DNA from: a virus
Direction: 5' to 3' (one strand)
DNA length: 57,211 nucleotides
Virus record (IMG/VR): IMGVR_UViG_3300040946_000076
Coordinates: 1 to 57,211 of that record
Part shown: positions 14,402 through 22,112 of the stretch, one piece after another
Position numbering within the stretch: the stretch's first letter is position 1
How the letters are laid out: each line of letters starts with the position of its first letter
Notes under the pieces: model-generated
Seen by the model: the letters and a program-made list of their open reading frames with translations, nothing else
Database searches by the model: none
Told to the model about the DNA's origin: nothing
Translations under genes and position numbers: made by a program

Positions 14402-15631
14402 TCACGACTCCTGTCCAAACAAGCCGTCAGCGATCTCGGCTTCCTCATCCTCCGCCGTCGGCATCTGAGCCTGAGCGGCAGGAGCATCGTTCACGAACGG
14501 CACGCCATCTAGCTCGACGATATGCTCTAGCCGAATGAACTTCTTGTTCGAGTCCGTCTTGTCGGTCGAAACTTCCCCGACCAGCGCCCGCCCGCCTTCC
14601 GGTATCGTCCCGCCGAGCAGGTATTCATGCAGCGGCTTGCGCCAACAGTAGAGTTGGCCAGACTTATCGCCCTCGTTCGTGACAAGATCAACCACCATCT
14701 CTAGGTAATCCGCTTTCTTCTTGTCTACCTTAGCTGCAACGGATTTGATCTTGTAGAGCGCCTTCTGGAACTGGGCCGTCTTCTTGTCCTGCTCCGCCTT
14801 GACTGCAAACTTGCAGTCCGATCCGTGACCGGTCCCGCCGGGATTGATCACCTTCCGGCATTCGGAGCAGATGAACGGCTCCGGCTTGCGCTCCTGGTTC
14901 TGCTCGTCTTTTTTCGGAGCACCGTTCTTCGGTCCCAAGCCCGTGTCCTCATGACCGCGATTCTGTTCCTGAGATGGCGTGAGCATGGACAAGTCCGAAG
15001 TCATCGAGTCCCTCTGGACCTTGGCCTGCGAAGTGTCCACTGGTGTGTCGATGGACTCCTCGGCAATCGAGATGCCTTTCAACACGTCGGCGAAAGAATC
15101 TCGCAAAGCAAAGCCTCTCGCGCGAAGTTGGCGCATCCTGGCTCGGTACTGAACCCACACGCCACCTTTGGCGATCAGTCCTGCCTTGATTGCATCTTCG
15201 TCGCTGAACGTTCTAACGACCGGAGAACGCCCGCGCCGCTTGACAATACACTTCGCGACGGTTCCTTCAGTCGTCTCCGAGATGTCCTCGAAGTCGGCAT
15301 GGCCCTGCACGAGAGCGAGAGCAGCATCGCCCCAGATCGACGGCCTGCCGTTGATGACCGAGATCGACTGCAAGCTCTGCATCGGGGCCAGCCCGATCTC
15401 GGAGCCGAACTGAATCGCCACGAGGATGTTCGCTGGCTTGCCGCGGTAGTCTTTCGGGACCAGTTCCGAGTTCGCCATCATCTTCGACAGCGCGATGGCC
15501 TCCGTGAGGTTCCCAGGCGTAAACGCGGCGAGCCTCGTGGCCTTGGCGCTGCTCCTGACGATCTCGGCTTTCTCTTGGGTTTGGGCTGGCGAGGGAAGGG
15601 TTAAAGCGGTGGACTCTTGCTTGGTTTCCAT
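14402..15631 (-). CDS. recT: RecT-family single-strand annealing protein
   Basis: The 409-residue protein has the RecT/Redbeta-type core. ALSKMMANSELVPKDYRGKPANILVAIQFG is followed by SEIGLAPMQSLQSISVINGRP, then WVQYRARMRQLRARGFALRD. A four-Cys site (CSECRKVINPGGTGHGSDC) lies in the C-terminal third, which is an addition to the usual domain. It anneals complementary strands during recombination and repair, and probably works with the Fe-S exonuclease at 16303. A one-mismatch palindrome (14803-14816) lies inside the gene. AAAGGAG precedes the ATG. Confidence 0.85.
   Translation of the reverse strand: METKQESTALTLPSPAQTQEKAEIVRSSAKATRLAAFTPGNLTEAIALSKMMANSELVPKDYRGKPANILVAIQFGSEIGLAPMQSLQSISVINGRPSIWGDAALALVQGHADFEDISETTEGTVAKCIVKRRGRSPVVRTFSDEDAIKAGLIAKGGVWVQYRARMRQLRARGFALRDSFADVLKGISIAEESIDTPVDTSQAKVQRDSMTSDLSMLTPSQEQNRGHEDTGLGPKNGAPKKDEQNQERKPEPFICSECRKVINPGGTGHGSDCKFAVKAEQDKKTAQFQKALYKIKSVAAKVDKKKADYLEMVVDLVTNEGDKSGQLYCWRKPLHEYLLGGTIPEGGRALVGEVSTDKTDSNKKFIRLEHIVELDGVPFVNDAPAAQAQMPTAEDEEAEIADGLFGQES
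14803..14816. promoter_or_regulatory. Palindrome variant CTGCAAACTTGCAG
   Basis: One mismatch to the consensus. Inside the recT-like gene, where the minus strand reads D-C-K-F-A. Its place inside a gene argues against a purely start-site role. Confidence 0.5.
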
Positions 15632-15687
15632 TTCGTTCTCCTTTGTTTTTTACGTGGCTTTACTCCCACGAGAGTTTTGTATGCGAT

Positions 15688-16071
15688 TCAAGCAGTAACG
15701 CGATATTTTACTGATCTGCCTTCAATCGCAGAATGGCACCAATGACACAGCCACACTACATCTAACAGTCGGTTGTAGTCGGGATGATGAGATTCAATAC
15801 GCCCTGTCCCGAGGCATAACTGGCAATATTGAGAACGGTCTAATTTTCCAGTCCAAAGTGCATAGGCAACCGCATTGTGCGCCCGATACTTCTCTGGATT
15901 GGCTTTACGCCAAAGCCGATTCGTCGCAGTTTTATTTAGCCTGGAACTCAATCCCTTACCCCGCTGAGGTACATATCTCGGCCTAGAAGTAGGCCAACAG
16001 CGTCGCGAGCAATATTTAGCATTCCAACGGCGACCTGGCATGTCTACTCCGCAGGTTAAGCACGTTTTCAT
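15688..16071 (-). CDS. HNH endonuclease (127 aa)
   Basis: The N-terminal zinc part is CLTCGVDMPGRRWNAKYCSRRC. The C-terminal HNH core is CQLCLGTGRIESHHPDYNR, then VWLCHWCHSAIEG. The start MKTCLTCG at 16071 overlaps the stop of the HTH regulator (ATGA). The Cys-Cys/HH/His pattern is complete, so the enzyme looks functional. Between recombination genes, it could be a homing nuclease or serve replication. Confidence 0.78.
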   Translation of the reverse strand: MKTCLTCGVDMPGRRWNAKYCSRRCWPTSRPRYVPQRGKGLSSRLNKTATNRLWRKANPEKYRAHNAVAYALWTGKLDRSQYCQLCLGTGRIESHHPDYNRLLDVVWLCHWCHSAIEGRSVKYRVTA

Positions 16072-16259
16072 CGCTGCCTCGCATACACTGTTTCCAATTT
16101 CAAATACTTCAAGATCGTCGGACCAGGGGATCGGCGTTTGCGAAGAATGTCGCACAGGTGTTGCTGGCTAATACCGAGGCGAGCGGCGAAATCTTTCTGA
16201 GTCTGCTTACCTTTTTCCCTACGCAACAATCTGAGTACGTCATCATTGGTTAAGTTCAT
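16068..16259 (-). CDS. XRE/Cro-type HTH regulator (63 aa)
   Basis: The sequence MNLTNDDVLRLLRREKGKQ followed by TQKDFAARLGISQQHLCDIL is a compact helix-turn-helix of the Cro/CI type with no second domain. It probably represses or activates the early genes. An in-frame ATG at 16286 is an alternative start. It is the only clear transcription regulator in the genome and is a candidate to bind the dispersed palindrome (inference). Confidence 0.75.
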   Translation of the reverse strand: MNLTNDDVLRLLRREKGKQTQKDFAARLGISQQHLCDILRKRRSPGPTILKYLKLETVYARQR

Positions 16260-16302
16260 AGCAGTCTCATTATTGCAGATACGCATAACGGCTGTAAAGC
16301 TA

Positions 16303-17313
16303 CTATTCTGGAACCTTCCCGATTTGTACGAGCTTCGGCCGTTTCGCCGCCGGACATTGGTGCCAGAAACCGCAGAACTTTTCGGAACACCACCAGTCGG
16401 TTGATCTCGCCGGCAGGAAACTACCTGTCTTGCACGCAACAGCCCAGGCATGAATTGAGCGCGCGAAGCGGAACAACAGAACATTGATGTCGTCCATCGT
16501 GCGCTGGCTCGTTAGGGGCACGTATTTCAGGCCGTGCTTCGCAGGAGTCTGCACGAGATAGTCGAGGGCTACGGCCTTCGGCAGTCTTTTGTTGAACACG
16601 AGAGAAGCCAGGCTGTAAGTGCTCAACTGGTCTGAGTTCTCAGCGGCTTCCTTGTTCGGAGACTTGCCGGAGGTTTTCGTGTCGCGGATGATCTCGTCTC
16701 CATCTCCGGCATCTTCAACTACATCCCGCTTGCCGACAAGGTCCGTGCCCTTGCGGGCCGCCGAGTTCATCGCGGCAGCTTCGTTGTGGAGAATCTTCGC
16801 CGCGTCCCGATCTGTTTCCTTTTCTCCTGCCTCGTGCAACTCTTTTGCCCGCTTGCGAAGCCAGTCATCCATGTCGATAGCGAATGGATGCTCAACTAGT
16901 TTCGGCTTCAGAATCGGCGCTGCTTTATCGTAGTGCAAGCCGGCAAGGGCGACGGTCTTGTCCTTCGATTCCCCGAGCACCTGCGAGACGCTCTTGCCCT
17001 CCTTCTTTTCGTCTGGCTCAAGCTCGATGGGGTCTGAAGCCGCCTTGCTCTCAAACGTCGCGCCGGCGATCTCGATGGCGTCGGAACGCTTGAGCAATTC
17101 GCCCGTCACGATCTTGTTCTGGAGGTCCAACTCGACGGACTTGTGAACCCCGGTTCCGATGTGCAGGTATGCGGACGGCGGCCGTCGGATACCGAGGAGG
17201 TAGCGATACATGGCCTGCAGTTCGCAGCGCCAGAGAACATCCATAAAACTTGTGTGAATCTGTTGCCTCTTGCGAGGCGTGATCGATTTTAGTGCTTCAG
17301 TGACTTCGCTCAT
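16303..17313 (-). CDS. PD-(D/E)XK exonuclease with Fe-S cluster, RecB/Cas4-like
   Basis: The 336-residue protein has GKRDVVEDAGDGDEIIRDTK, the Asp...Asp-x-Lys core of PD-(D/E)XK nucleases, followed by SDQLSTYSLA (the QxxxY motif). One Cys near residue 30 (WRCELQAMYRYLLG) and three at the C-terminus (CSEKFCGFWHQC) form the four-Cys pattern of Fe-S exonucleases such as AddB and Cas4. It would resect DNA ends for the RecT-like protein. The start at 17313 overlaps the preceding stop (ATGA). Confidence 0.85.
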   Translation of the reverse strand: MSEVTEALKSITPRKRQQIHTSFMDVLWRCELQAMYRYLLGIRRPPSAYLHIGTGVHKSVELDLQNKIVTGELLKRSDAIEIAGATFESKAASDPIELEPDEKKEGKSVSQVLGESKDKTVALAGLHYDKAAPILKPKLVEHPFAIDMDDWLRKRAKELHEAGEKETDRDAAKILHNEAAAMNSAARKGTDLVGKRDVVEDAGDGDEIIRDTKTSGKSPNKEAAENSDQLSTYSLASLVFNKRLPKAVALDYLVQTPAKHGLKYVPLTSQRTMDDINVLLFRFARSIHAWAVACKTGSFLPARSTDWWCSEKFCGFWHQCPAAKRPKLVQIGKVPE

Positions 17314-17528
17314 GATTGCTCCTTCGCCGTTTCCCACTTGCCTTCCGCGTTCCGCGCGACTTCGTGACGCAACCGAGCCGCTGAGCGAATCCGCACGTCT
17401 CGCTTCGTGTGGATGTTCACCGCGTTCCAGCCGCCGTACGGAGATTCTGATTGAACTTGCACGATGGCGATGTGACCTGAGACTTTCGCGGTGTAGTGAC
17501 TGCCGAGCTTGATGTCTGATTTGTGCAT
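17310..17528 (-). CDS. Small hypothetical protein (72 aa)
   Basis: Begins MHKSDIKLGSHYTAKVSGHIAIV and continues GGWNAVNIHTKRDVRIRSAARLR. This short beta-rich protein type occurs in many phage genomes as a conserved hypothetical. GGAG precedes the ATG at 17528. It is coupled to the exonuclease. Confidence 0.65.
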   Translation of the reverse strand: MHKSDIKLGSHYTAKVSGHIAIVQVQSESPYGGWNAVNIHTKRDVRIRSAARLRHEVARNAEGKWETAKEQS

Positions 17529-17538
17529 CACTGCTCCT

Positions 17539-17838
17539 TTATAGTTCCGCTGCCTTCGCGCACAACGGAGAACACCACTTCTGATTCTTTTTCTTGAGCA
17601 CTTGTCCGCATTGCTGACAACGGTAATCGTTCTCGATGTCGTATTGCAGGCTACGAATTAGGCCAACGGGTTCCTGCACGTCCCAGTCGGGATAATCGTC
17701 GCGCTGCAAATATGCAGCCGCAGATTCTAGAATCCCGTAGCCTTCATCTTCGATCAGGGGGTCATCGCCCAAGTCTTGATCTGCTCCGTAGTGGCCGGTG
17801 ATGTAGTTGTCGAGATCGCGTGCTTGCCTGAAATCCAT
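17539..17838 (-). CDS. Zinc-ribbon protein (99 aa)
   Basis: The start at 17838 has GGGAGG 5 nt upstream. An acidic N-terminal region (GADQDLGDDPLIEDEGYG) precedes a C-terminal ribbon, CQQCGQVLKKKNQKWCSPLC. It carries a palindrome variant (CTGCAAATATGCAG, 17704-17717) read as A-A-Y-L-Q. Function unknown. Confidence 0.6.
   Translation of the reverse strand: MDFRQARDLDNYITGHYGADQDLGDDPLIEDEGYGILESAAAYLQRDDYPDWDVQEPVGLIRSLQYDIENDYRCQQCGQVLKKKNQKWCSPLCAKAAEL
17704..17717. promoter_or_regulatory. Palindrome variant CTGCAAATATGCAG
   Basis: One base from the consensus and inside the 99-residue zinc-ribbon gene, not at a gene boundary. The same variant occurs at 35356. Confidence 0.5.
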
Positions 17839-17896
17839 AAAACCTCCCTGGCTGCTCACGCCAAGCCGCTCCGAAGAGTGGCCCAGCGTCGGCAGT

Positions 17897-18472
17897 CTAG
17901 GCAGATTCCGAGGTCTGAGGAACTGCCGAAACTTCGACGTTGTCATAGGCAGTCCAGTGGATTTTGCCTTGATCGTCTTTAATACCTACTCGCTTGCCGT
18001 AAGCCGAGGAGCCTAACCACACACAAACGCCGACAGTACCTACGGGAACCTTGCGACCACGCACTACACGAAGGACTTTCCCTTTAGCGGGAGTAGCAGC
18101 GAGAATGCGCTGGCGCTGTTCCTCTGCAAGCCGCTTCTGCTCGATTAGGTATGCCTCATACTTCGCTAGAATTTCAGGCATAGCGTCAACGTGAGAAGCG
18201 AAGCAAGGATAGGACCAACCGCGCGTGCTAGCGAACTCATGGTGCTCAAACTTGTCGCCTATAGGATTGTAAACAACCATGAAGAAATCGGAATCATCAT
18301 AACCGTTTCGCTCGTACTCACGCACACATAAACCAACGTGCGTATCGTAGAGCCATAAGGAAAACGTCTCCGGAGATGCTGAGTGATTCTTCCACTGCTC
18401 GCTTGCATCGCGCACGTTTACGGCATCGAGCGGAACATCTTCTCTTCGAGAAGCAATGTGAACGATTGGCAT
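17897..18472 (-). CDS. Early protein with KOW-like C-terminus (191 aa)
   Basis: First gene of the leftward early transcript. The N-terminal part is alpha/beta (PETFSLWLYDTHVGLCVREYE). A charged helix (EAYLIEQKRLAEEQRQRIL) separates it from a beta segment, KGKVLRVVRGRKVPVGTVG and GKRVGIKDDQGKIHWT, reminiscent of KOW/SH3-like domains. Found as a conserved hypothetical in phages. GAGG precedes the ATG. Confidence 0.6.
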   Translation of the reverse strand: MPIVHIASRREDVPLDAVNVRDASEQWKNHSASPETFSLWLYDTHVGLCVREYERNGYDDSDFFMVVYNPIGDKFEHHEFASTRGWSYPCFASHVDAMPEILAKYEAYLIEQKRLAEEQRQRILAATPAKGKVLRVVRGRKVPVGTVGVCVWLGSSAYGKRVGIKDDQGKIHWTAYDNVEVSAVPQTSESA

Positions 18473-18507
18473 TTCAAGACCTCGGAATTAAATTTGCTTG
18501 CAAGTAC

Positions 18508-18535
18508 AGAATACACACATTTTTGCTAAATGCAA
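18508..18535 (-). promoter_or_regulatory. Leftward early promoter candidate
   Basis: On the minus strand, TTGCAT (18535-18530) and TATTCT (18513-18508) are spaced by 16 bp, with an AT-rich spacer. It would start transcription about 30 nt before the ATG at 18472. Confidence 0.5.
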
Positions 18536-18553
18536 GAACTTTTTATTTAATGC

Positions 18554-18581
18554 TTGCTTTTTTGTACCGCTCGTGTAATAT
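18554..18581 (+). promoter_or_regulatory. Rightward early promoter candidate
   Basis: TTGCTT (18554-18559) and TAATAT (18576-18581) are 16 bp apart. The expected start point falls on the ATG at 18588, so the first gene of the plus-strand operon would have a leaderless message. No Shine-Dalgarno precedes that ATG, which agrees with this reading. Confidence 0.5.
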
Positions 18582-18587
18582 GTACCC

Positions 18588-19292
18588 ATGAAGGCCGACC
18601 AAACTGAGTGGTTCGCGGCCCAACAAGCCGCTAGGCATTGGCTCAGCAGCCACGGGATTAAAGTGGCAATTGCTAGTTATTACAGCCCTTTTGACCTCTA
18701 TACGCCGAATGGCACGCGCCTGGAAGTTAAGCATTCCTTATTCTCGCGCAGGCACAACGGCCAGCATTCTTGGCAGTTCAATATCCACCGACACAATAAA
18801 GTGGATGGTTCGCATGTCGATTTCTATATTTTGCGAGCCGACGTCAGCCCGGTATTACAGGCATTAGGCTTTGATACTCCTGTCTACTTGGTTATCCCAT
18901 CTCCGATTGAGGTGCCGACTGTATCGATCAGCCTTCGTACGATGCTGTCAAAATGGGGCTGGAGTGCTAACGCTTATGAGCAAATTCGGGAGTTTGATTC
19001 TGCCTTAGACGCATCACGCAGAGAAGAGACTTATGCTTTGGCTGCGACTCAAAACCCAGCGACAGGAACAGCCCAACCGAAACCGGCAAAGCCTCCGCGG
19101 CCTCGTCCATTCACAGACCGAGCGATCACATTGTATGCCGAAGGTTATACTCCGCTCCAGATGTGGGAAAAATTGAACTCAGAGGGGGCGTTTGAGAACT
19201 ACAGTTCATCTATGGCGTCGCGGGGAGAAATTTATCGATTCTTTCGAAAGATGAAAGACGGCAAAATCAAGATGAACGGGAAGGCCAAATGA
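18588..19292 (+). CDS. PD-(D/E)XK nuclease-like protein with C-terminal helical domain
   Basis: The 234-residue protein has YYSPFDLYTPNGTRLEVKHS at about residues 31-50, so D36, E46 and K48 form the D...E-x-K nuclease core. The C-terminal part after a Pro-rich linker (about 160-175) reads FTDRAITLYAEGYTPLQMWEKL, a helix-turn-helix-like segment. It is the first gene of the rightward operon, likely expressed early. It could attack host DNA or act in recombination. The nuclease call rests on motif spacing only. Confidence 0.55.
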   Translation: MKADQTEWFAAQQAARHWLSSHGIKVAIASYYSPFDLYTPNGTRLEVKHSLFSRRHNGQHSWQFNIHRHNKVDGSHVDFYILRADVSPVLQALGFDTPVYLVIPSPIEVPTVSISLRTMLSKWGWSANAYEQIREFDSALDASRREETYALAATQNPATGTAQPKPAKPPRPRPFTDRAITLYAEGYTPLQMWEKLNSEGAFENYSSSMASRGEIYRFFRKMKDGKIKMNGKAK

Positions 19293-19783
19293 AGCAGCCC
19301 CCTCTCTTCTCCGACGACAAGCCGAAGCGCAAGAAGCCTGTCTTACTAACCCGGCGCTCGCGCAAGTTCCTAGAACGCCAAGGTTTTATCGTGGCTCTCG
19401 TGGAGCGCTCTCTCGACGTGCCAAAGTTCAAGGAGAATCCGGCCGGCGAGAGATTCAGGAATAAATTCGACTGCTTCGGGATCGCGGACCTCTGCTGTTG
19501 CCATTCGGATCAGGTTGGATGCCTATTTGTGCAGGTGACGGACTTCGCGCACGCGGCAGAGCATAGAGACAAGATTCTCGCGGCAAAGGCCCTCCCCATT
19601 CTTTTGACAGCGCAGAACCGTGTCGAGCTTCATTGCTGGAAGTCCTGCAAGCGCAAAGGGCGGAAACTATGGCAACTCAGGATTCAGCAGGTTCTAATAG
19701 ATGCTGAGGGGGCCATGAAGTTCTCTGAGCCCGCTGACTTCTGGTTCCTCGACAACATGCAGGAGATCGAAGCGGATTTCTAA
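19289..19783 (+). CDS. PD-(D/E)XK-type nuclease-like protein (164 aa)
   Basis: Contains NKFDCFGIADLCCCHSDQVG then LFVQVTDFAHAAEH. This is the pattern DxFGFxDL...xxxQVT known from a family of small bacterial and phage PD-(D/E)XK-like proteins. D61, D67 and Q82 are the likely site residues. Basic N-terminus KPKRKKPVLLTRRSRKF. The start overlaps the preceding stop by 4 nt (ATGA). Confidence 0.55.
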   Translation: MKQPPLFSDDKPKRKKPVLLTRRSRKFLERQGFIVALVERSLDVPKFKENPAGERFRNKFDCFGIADLCCCHSDQVGCLFVQVTDFAHAAEHRDKILAAKALPILLTAQNRVELHCWKSCKRKGRKLWQLRIQQVLIDAEGAMKFSEPADFWFLDNMQEIEADF

Positions 19784-19793
19784 GGAGAACACC

Positions 19794-19994
19794 ATGCTGA
19801 ACGACACCCAACTCGGAGAAGCAGTGGAAAGAGTCCTGCGCAAGCACGCTCCGCGCTGCGACGGATTCGTGAGTACCTGGAATTACGAAGGCCAGTGCTC
19901 GAACAAAGCTGAGATCGGAGACCGCTTCTGCGCGTCTTGCCGCAAGGCCGTGGATGAGCAGAATAGGCGGCTCGGAATCGAAGCTGGAGCGTAG
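19794..19994 (+). CDS. Small Cys-containing protein (66 aa)
   Basis: Cys residues in APRCDGF, GQCSNKA and RFCASCRK could form a zinc site. AAGGAGAACACC upstream supplies the ribosome binding site. Not otherwise recognised. The stop TAG is followed at once by palindrome copy 4. Confidence 0.6.
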   Translation: MLNDTQLGEAVERVLRKHAPRCDGFVSTWNYEGQCSNKAEIGDRFCASCRKAVDEQNRRLGIEAGA

Positions 19995-20008
19995 CTGCAA
20001 ATTTGCAG
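19995..20008. promoter_or_regulatory. Palindrome CTGCAAATTTGCAG, exact copy 4
   Basis: Fills the gap between the TAG at 19992-19994 and the GGGAGG ribosome binding site of the gene at 20019. It is the clearest example of the element acting as an intergenic boundary, and the only one in the rightward operon. Confidence 0.75.
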
Positions 20009-20018
20009 GGAGGAACTC

Positions 20019-20603
20019 ATGAAGCCAGTCAGGAACATCTTTGAACTCGCAAAGGAAGTAGATGAGTTGCGCGACTCAGTTTTCAAGCTGGCCAACACGA
20101 CTGAAGCCGAGGACAAGCGCCTCGCATCGTCCGTGAACACGGTGGAGGATCAGATTCTCGCGCTGCCAACTCCGCATCGACCGTTGTATCTGCTCACCGT
20201 GCTCTGCGGCGGATTGCTCGGAGCGTTTCTTTCGCTCGCGCTGCTCTGGTTCATCAATCCTGCTTCGTTCGAGAAGCCGAAGCCTGAAGTCAAGCCTGTG
20301 GCAGCAACGATTCCGGCCGATCCAGTACCTAACCCCGCTCCCTCGATAGTTACACCCGTGCTCTTCGTAACTTTAGACTCCGAGTGCTGGGTGGAGATTC
20401 GGCAGGGGGACGAGATCGCGGTTAAGGGGGACCACTACCCCTTGGACTCGCAGTTCGAGGTCGCTCCGCCCGCCACCGTCCGCTCCGGATGCCCCGGTCA
20501 GATTCATTACTGGCTCGGCGGCAGGGAGATCCACCCGAGGAACGAGTCGAAGGCGCCGAGCAAAAGCGAGATTGTCACCGTGACAAGCCCTGAAAAAAGT
20601 TAA
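20019..20603 (+). CDS. Membrane-anchored protein with exported C-terminal domain (194 aa)
   Basis: A helical N-terminus ([20 protein letters not shown]) is followed by one membrane span at about 58-82 ([21 protein letters not shown]). A Pro-rich linker leads to a beta domain, [23 protein letters not shown]. This resembles the DUF4115 C-terminal domain of the cell-shape protein RodZ (SWVEVxD...). The topology also resembles RodZ: cytoplasmic N-terminus, one span, Pro-rich periplasmic linker, beta domain. RodZ similarity is a suggestion, not a firm call. Confidence 0.5.
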   Translation: MKPVRNIFELAKEVDELRDSVFKLANTTEAEDKRLASSVNTVEDQILALPTPHRPLYLLTVLCGGLLGAFLSLALLWFINPASFEKPKPEVKPVAATIPADPVPNPAPSIVTPVLFVTLDSECWVEIRQGDEIAVKGDHYPLDSQFEVAPPATVRSGCPGQIHYWLGGREIHPRNESKAPSKSEIVTVTSPEKS

Positions 20604-20617
20604 GTGACAGGGGATAC

Positions 20618-20630
20618 GGAGGAGCGCTAG
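20618..20630 (+). promoter_or_regulatory. Repeated leader GGAGGAGCGCTAG, copy 1
   Basis: A 13-bp sequence containing the Shine-Dalgarno, 2 nt before the ATG at 20633. The same sequence precedes the gene at 21284, and 12 of 13 bases precede the ATG at 22125. Confidence 0.6.
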
Positions 20631-20632
20631 AT

Positions 20633-21268
20633 ATGACACAAGAAGAAATCAAGCAAGTTCTAGAATTGCACGCCGCTTGGCTGGGCGGCAAAGAAGGCGG
20701 TAAAAGGGCGGACCTCAGCGGGGCGTACCTCAGCGGGGCGAACCTCAGCGGGGCGGACCTCGGCGGGGCGAACCTCAGCGGGGCGAACCTCGGCGGGGCG
20801 AACCTCGGCGGGGCGAACCTCAGCGGGGCGAACCTCGGCGGGGCGAACCTCAGCGGGGCGAACCTCGGCGGGGCGAACCTCGGCGGGGCGAACCTCAGCG
20901 GGGCGAACCTCGGCGGGGCGAACCTCAAAGACGTAAAAGACGCAGTGCTCGTGCTACTGCGAACTTCTATCGTTCCGCAAGTTGGGCAGTTCGTCGGCTG
21001 GAAGAAATGCCACGACGGTGTGATCGTGAAGTTGATGATCGGCAAAAATGCCCGACGAAGTTGCGCCACAGGACGGAAGTGCCGCGCCGAATATGTGAAA
21101 GTGCTGGAAGTCATTGGAGCAGAAGTCGGCCTAAGCCTTTATGACAAAAAGACTGAGTATCGCCTAGGCAAGATCGTTCGCTGCGACAAGTGGAATGAAG
21201 ATCGCTGGCAGGAATGCGGCGGAGGGATTCATTTCTACCTAAGCCGAGAAGAAGCCGCGGCACACTAG
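20633..21268 (+). CDS. Pentapeptide-repeat protein with DUF5758-like C-terminus
   Basis: After a short helix ([20 protein letters not shown]), residues 27-101 are fifteen tandem A(N/D/Y)L(S/G)G pentapeptides. Such repeats build a square right-handed beta helix. The C-terminal 110 residues ([49 protein letters not shown]) match the DUF5758 type that often follows pentapeptide repeats in phage proteins. Pentapeptide proteins can mimic DNA, as in gyrase inhibitors, but the role here is unknown. The repeat DNA has a 15-bp period and is nearly identical between units, pointing to recent expansion. Confidence 0.8.
   Translation: MTQEEIKQVLELHAAWLGGKEGGKRADLSGAYLSGANLSGADLGGANLSGANLGGANLGGANLSGANLGGANLSGANLGGANLGGANLSGANLGGANLKDVKDAVLVLLRTSIVPQVGQFVGWKKCHDGVIVKLMIGKNARRSCATGRKCRAEYVKVLEVIGAEVGLSLYDKKTEYRLGKIVRCDKWNEDRWQECGGGIHFYLSREEAAAH
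20708..20936 (+). repeat. 15-bp tandem repeat coding for pentapeptides
   Basis: About fifteen copies of a GGGGCGAACCTCAGC-type unit, alternating AGC and GGC (Ser/Gly). Very low divergence between units. It keeps reading frames open on both strands, producing spurious ORFs. Confidence 0.85.
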
Positions 21269-21270
21269 GC

Positions 21271-21283
21271 GGAGGAGCGCTAG
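21271..21283 (+). promoter_or_regulatory. Repeated leader GGAGGAGCGCTAG, copy 2
   Basis: Directly abuts the ATG at 21284. Identical to the 13 bp at 20618-20630. Confidence 0.6.
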
Positions 21284-22111
21284 ATGAAAGGCTACAAAGG
21301 TTTCAACGAAAAGTTCCAATGCACGCCTGAAGGCAAAGTCTTTCAGTACGAGGTTGGCAAAGAGTATTCAGAATCTTCCGCCGATCTGTGTAGGTCGGGA
21401 TTTCACTTTTGCGAGAATCCGATAGATGTGCTGCGCTACTACCAGCCAGCAATGGGACGCTATGCCGAAGTAGAGGCCGAGGATGTTTCGGCGCAGACCG
21501 AGCAGGATTCGAAGCGAGTCGCCAAGAAACTGAAGATCATCGCGGAGATCAAACTGAAATCACTGATTGAGCTTGGCGTTAAGTTCTTGCTCTCCAAGAC
21601 CGAGAAACCCACGTCGGGGTACTCCTCGCACGCTGCCACGTCGGGGAACTCCTCGCCCGCTGCCACGTCGGGGTACTACTCGCCCGCTGCCACGTCGGGG
21701 TACTCCTCGCCCGCTGCCACGTCGGGGTACTACTCGCCCGCTGCCACGTCGGGGTACTCCTCGCCCGCTGCCACGTCGGGGTACTACTCGCCCGCTGCCA
21801 CGTCGGGGTACTACTCGCCCGCTGCCACGTCGGGGTACTACTCGCCCGCTGCCACGTCGGGGTACTCCTCGCACGCTGCCACGTCGGGGAACTCCTCGCA
21901 CGCTGCCACGTCGGGGGCAGAGAGTATCGCGGCTGCGATTGGCAGACAAGCAAAAGCGAAAGCGGCTCTCGGAAACTGGCTTGTCCTCGCGGAATACGAG
22001 AAAGACTCGCCCAAAGTCCTCTCGGTAAAAACGGCCAAAGTAGACGGGAAGAAGATCAAGGCCGATACATTTTACGAGCTGAAGAAGGGAAAGTTTGTTG
22101 CAGTGAAGTAG
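21284..22111 (+). CDS. DUF7666-like protein with nonapeptide tandem repeats (275 aa)
   Basis: The N-terminal part, MKGYKGFNEKFQCTPEGKVF then YEVGKEYSE and GFHFCENPIDVLRYY, matches the DUF7666-type domain common in phage proteins. Residues 110-211 are eleven TSG-x-x-S-(P/H)-AA nonapeptides plus a partial twelfth. The C-terminus (ALGNWLVLAEYE, KVDGKKIKADTFYELKKG) closes the same family pattern. Function unknown. It shares repeat architecture and leader sequence with the pentapeptide gene before it, suggesting the two are a pair. Confidence 0.7.
   Translation: MKGYKGFNEKFQCTPEGKVFQYEVGKEYSESSADLCRSGFHFCENPIDVLRYYQPAMGRYAEVEAEDVSAQTEQDSKRVAKKLKIIAEIKLKSLIELGVKFLLSKTEKPTSGYSSHAATSGNSSPAATSGYYSPAATSGYSSPAATSGYYSPAATSGYSSPAATSGYYSPAATSGYYSPAATSGYYSPAATSGYSSHAATSGNSSHAATSGAESIAAAIGRQAKAKAALGNWLVLAEYEKDSPKVLSVKTAKVDGKKIKADTFYELKKGKFVAVK
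21611..21916 (+). repeat. 27-bp tandem repeat in the DUF7666-like gene
   Basis: Eleven full units and a 9-bp partial unit. Variation is restricted to two codons (Tyr/Asn then Tyr/Ser) and Pro/His. Units are otherwise almost identical, so copy number is likely to vary between isolates. Confidence 0.88.
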
Positions 22112-22112
22112 T

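Noticed and set aside
20708-21916. Possible CRISPR array
   Set aside because: The repeats are contiguous in-frame coding units without spacers and lie inside two genes.
20575-21953. ORFs in other frames and strands through the tandem repeats (PRFAP-, PRRGS- and TWQRA-type translations)
   Set aside because: A 15- or 27-bp period without stop codons keeps all frames open; only the frames with flanking non-repeat domains are real.
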